This document shows, one piece after another, positions 5,040-5,438 of a DNA stretch of 5,438 nt. The stretch lies in assembly GCA_022567815.1 (NCBI GenBank), contig JADFGI010000223.1, positions 1 to 5,438 on the forward strand. Reading direction: 5' to 3'. Position 1 is the first letter of the stretch; each line of letters starts with the position of its first letter. A program made the translations under genes and the position numbers. The notes beneath the pieces are model-generated. The model did no database searches and had not been told where the DNA came from. It saw only the letters and a program-made list of their open reading frames with translations. Source of the stretch: Nitrospinota bacterium (GTDB taxonomy: Bacteria; Nitrospinota; Nitrospinia; Nitrospinales; VA-1).

Positions 5040-5438
5040 ATGAGTTCTGTGGAACAGATCAAGGCGATCGAAAAAGAAATCACCAGACGGAAACAGCTCG
5101 AAATGTCTCTCGAAAGAGTGACCCGCCAAAACAAACTGATTCTGAATGCGGCAGGAGAAGGAATTTATGGCCTGGATGAAAAGGGCCACATCACCTTCGC
5201 CAACCCGGCAGCCGAAAGAATGACGGGGTACTCTTTCAGTGAACTCTCTGGCACAAGACAGCACGACATGATCCATCATTCGAAATCCGACGGCGCCCCC
5301 TACCCCTGCGAGGAGTGTCCTATCTACGAGGCGTTTCGGGATGGGGTAGAACGCCGGGTCTCAAACGAAGTGTTCTGGAAGAAGGACGGGACTTCCTTTT
5401 CCGTGGAATACGTGAGCGCTCCCATCCATGAAAACGGA
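5040..5438 (+). CDS. PAS-domain signalling protein, 3' end outside window
   Basis: The frame from the ATG at 5040 is open to the last base (133 residues), so the gene is cut by the window edge. Residues about 1-30 form a charged helix, probably coiled. A PAS domain begins near 31 (NKLILNAAGEGIYGLD) and continues to the edge. It matches the sensor domain of the divergent activator (1486-2976): about 65 of 102 aligned residues are identical by hand count. H75, H79, H80 and C93 match H69, H73, H74 and C87 of the activator; C90 is an additional cysteine. The missing part could be a histidine kinase, another sigma-54 activator, a diguanylate cyclase or more PAS domains; the visible part cannot decide. 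The gene follows the flavin-protein gene by 23 bases and has a good ribosome-binding site, so it is very likely in the same transcript. Confidence 0.88.
   Translation, partial: MSSVEQIKAIEKEITRRKQLEMSLERVTRQNKLILNAAGEGIYGLDEKGHITFANPAAERMTGYSFSELSGTRQHDMIHHSKSDGAPYPCEECPIYEAFRDGVERRVSNEVFWKKDGTSFSVEYVSAPIHENG

Overview
The window is a Gram-negative-style bacterial chromosomal segment of moderate GC, lower in the intergenic regions. It carries a type IV prepilin peptidase, a sigma-54 activator with an intact GAFTGA loop, and a clear -24/-12 promoter. This combination fits a deltaproteobacterial, Nitrospinota-like or similar lineage, but the sequence alone does not fix the taxon. No tRNA, rRNA, CRISPR array or insertion sequence was seen.

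Layout. (1) Bases 1-585 hold the C-terminal part of a prepilin peptidase cut by the window edge. (2) A 231-base gap (586-816) has only a weak terminator-like hairpin and a candidate promoter. (3) Bases 817-1413 encode a 198-residue single-pass membrane coiled-coil protein. Its coil contains a recent 84-bp (28-residue, exactly four-heptad) tandem duplication. (4) Bases 1486-2976, minus strand and convergent with the previous gene, encode a PAS/AAA+/Fis-type sigma-54 enhancer-binding protein (EBP). (5) Bases 2977-3247 are a divergent control region. It holds a perfect 13-bp inverted repeat, a third matching half-site, a 12-bp palindrome and a near-consensus sigma-54 promoter facing right. (6) Bases 3248-5438 hold a rightward gene series: a secreted protein of unrecognised family with a duplicated domain, a DsrE-family protein, a flavin-binding protein of the pyridoxamine-phosphate-oxidase-like superfamily, and the start of a second PAS protein that runs off the window.

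How it may work together (inference). The EBP probably binds the inverted repeat about 110 bp upstream of the sigma-54 start site and switches on the rightward genes. The last gene of that series has nearly the same PAS input domain as the EBP (about 64% identity over 102 residues by hand count, including a shared HxxxHH-x12-C pattern). The same signal may therefore be read by the activator and by a protein inside its own target operon. DsrE and a flavin protein as targets suggest a redox or sulfur-related response. The unrecognised secreted protein directly behind the sigma-54 promoter is the most novel component.
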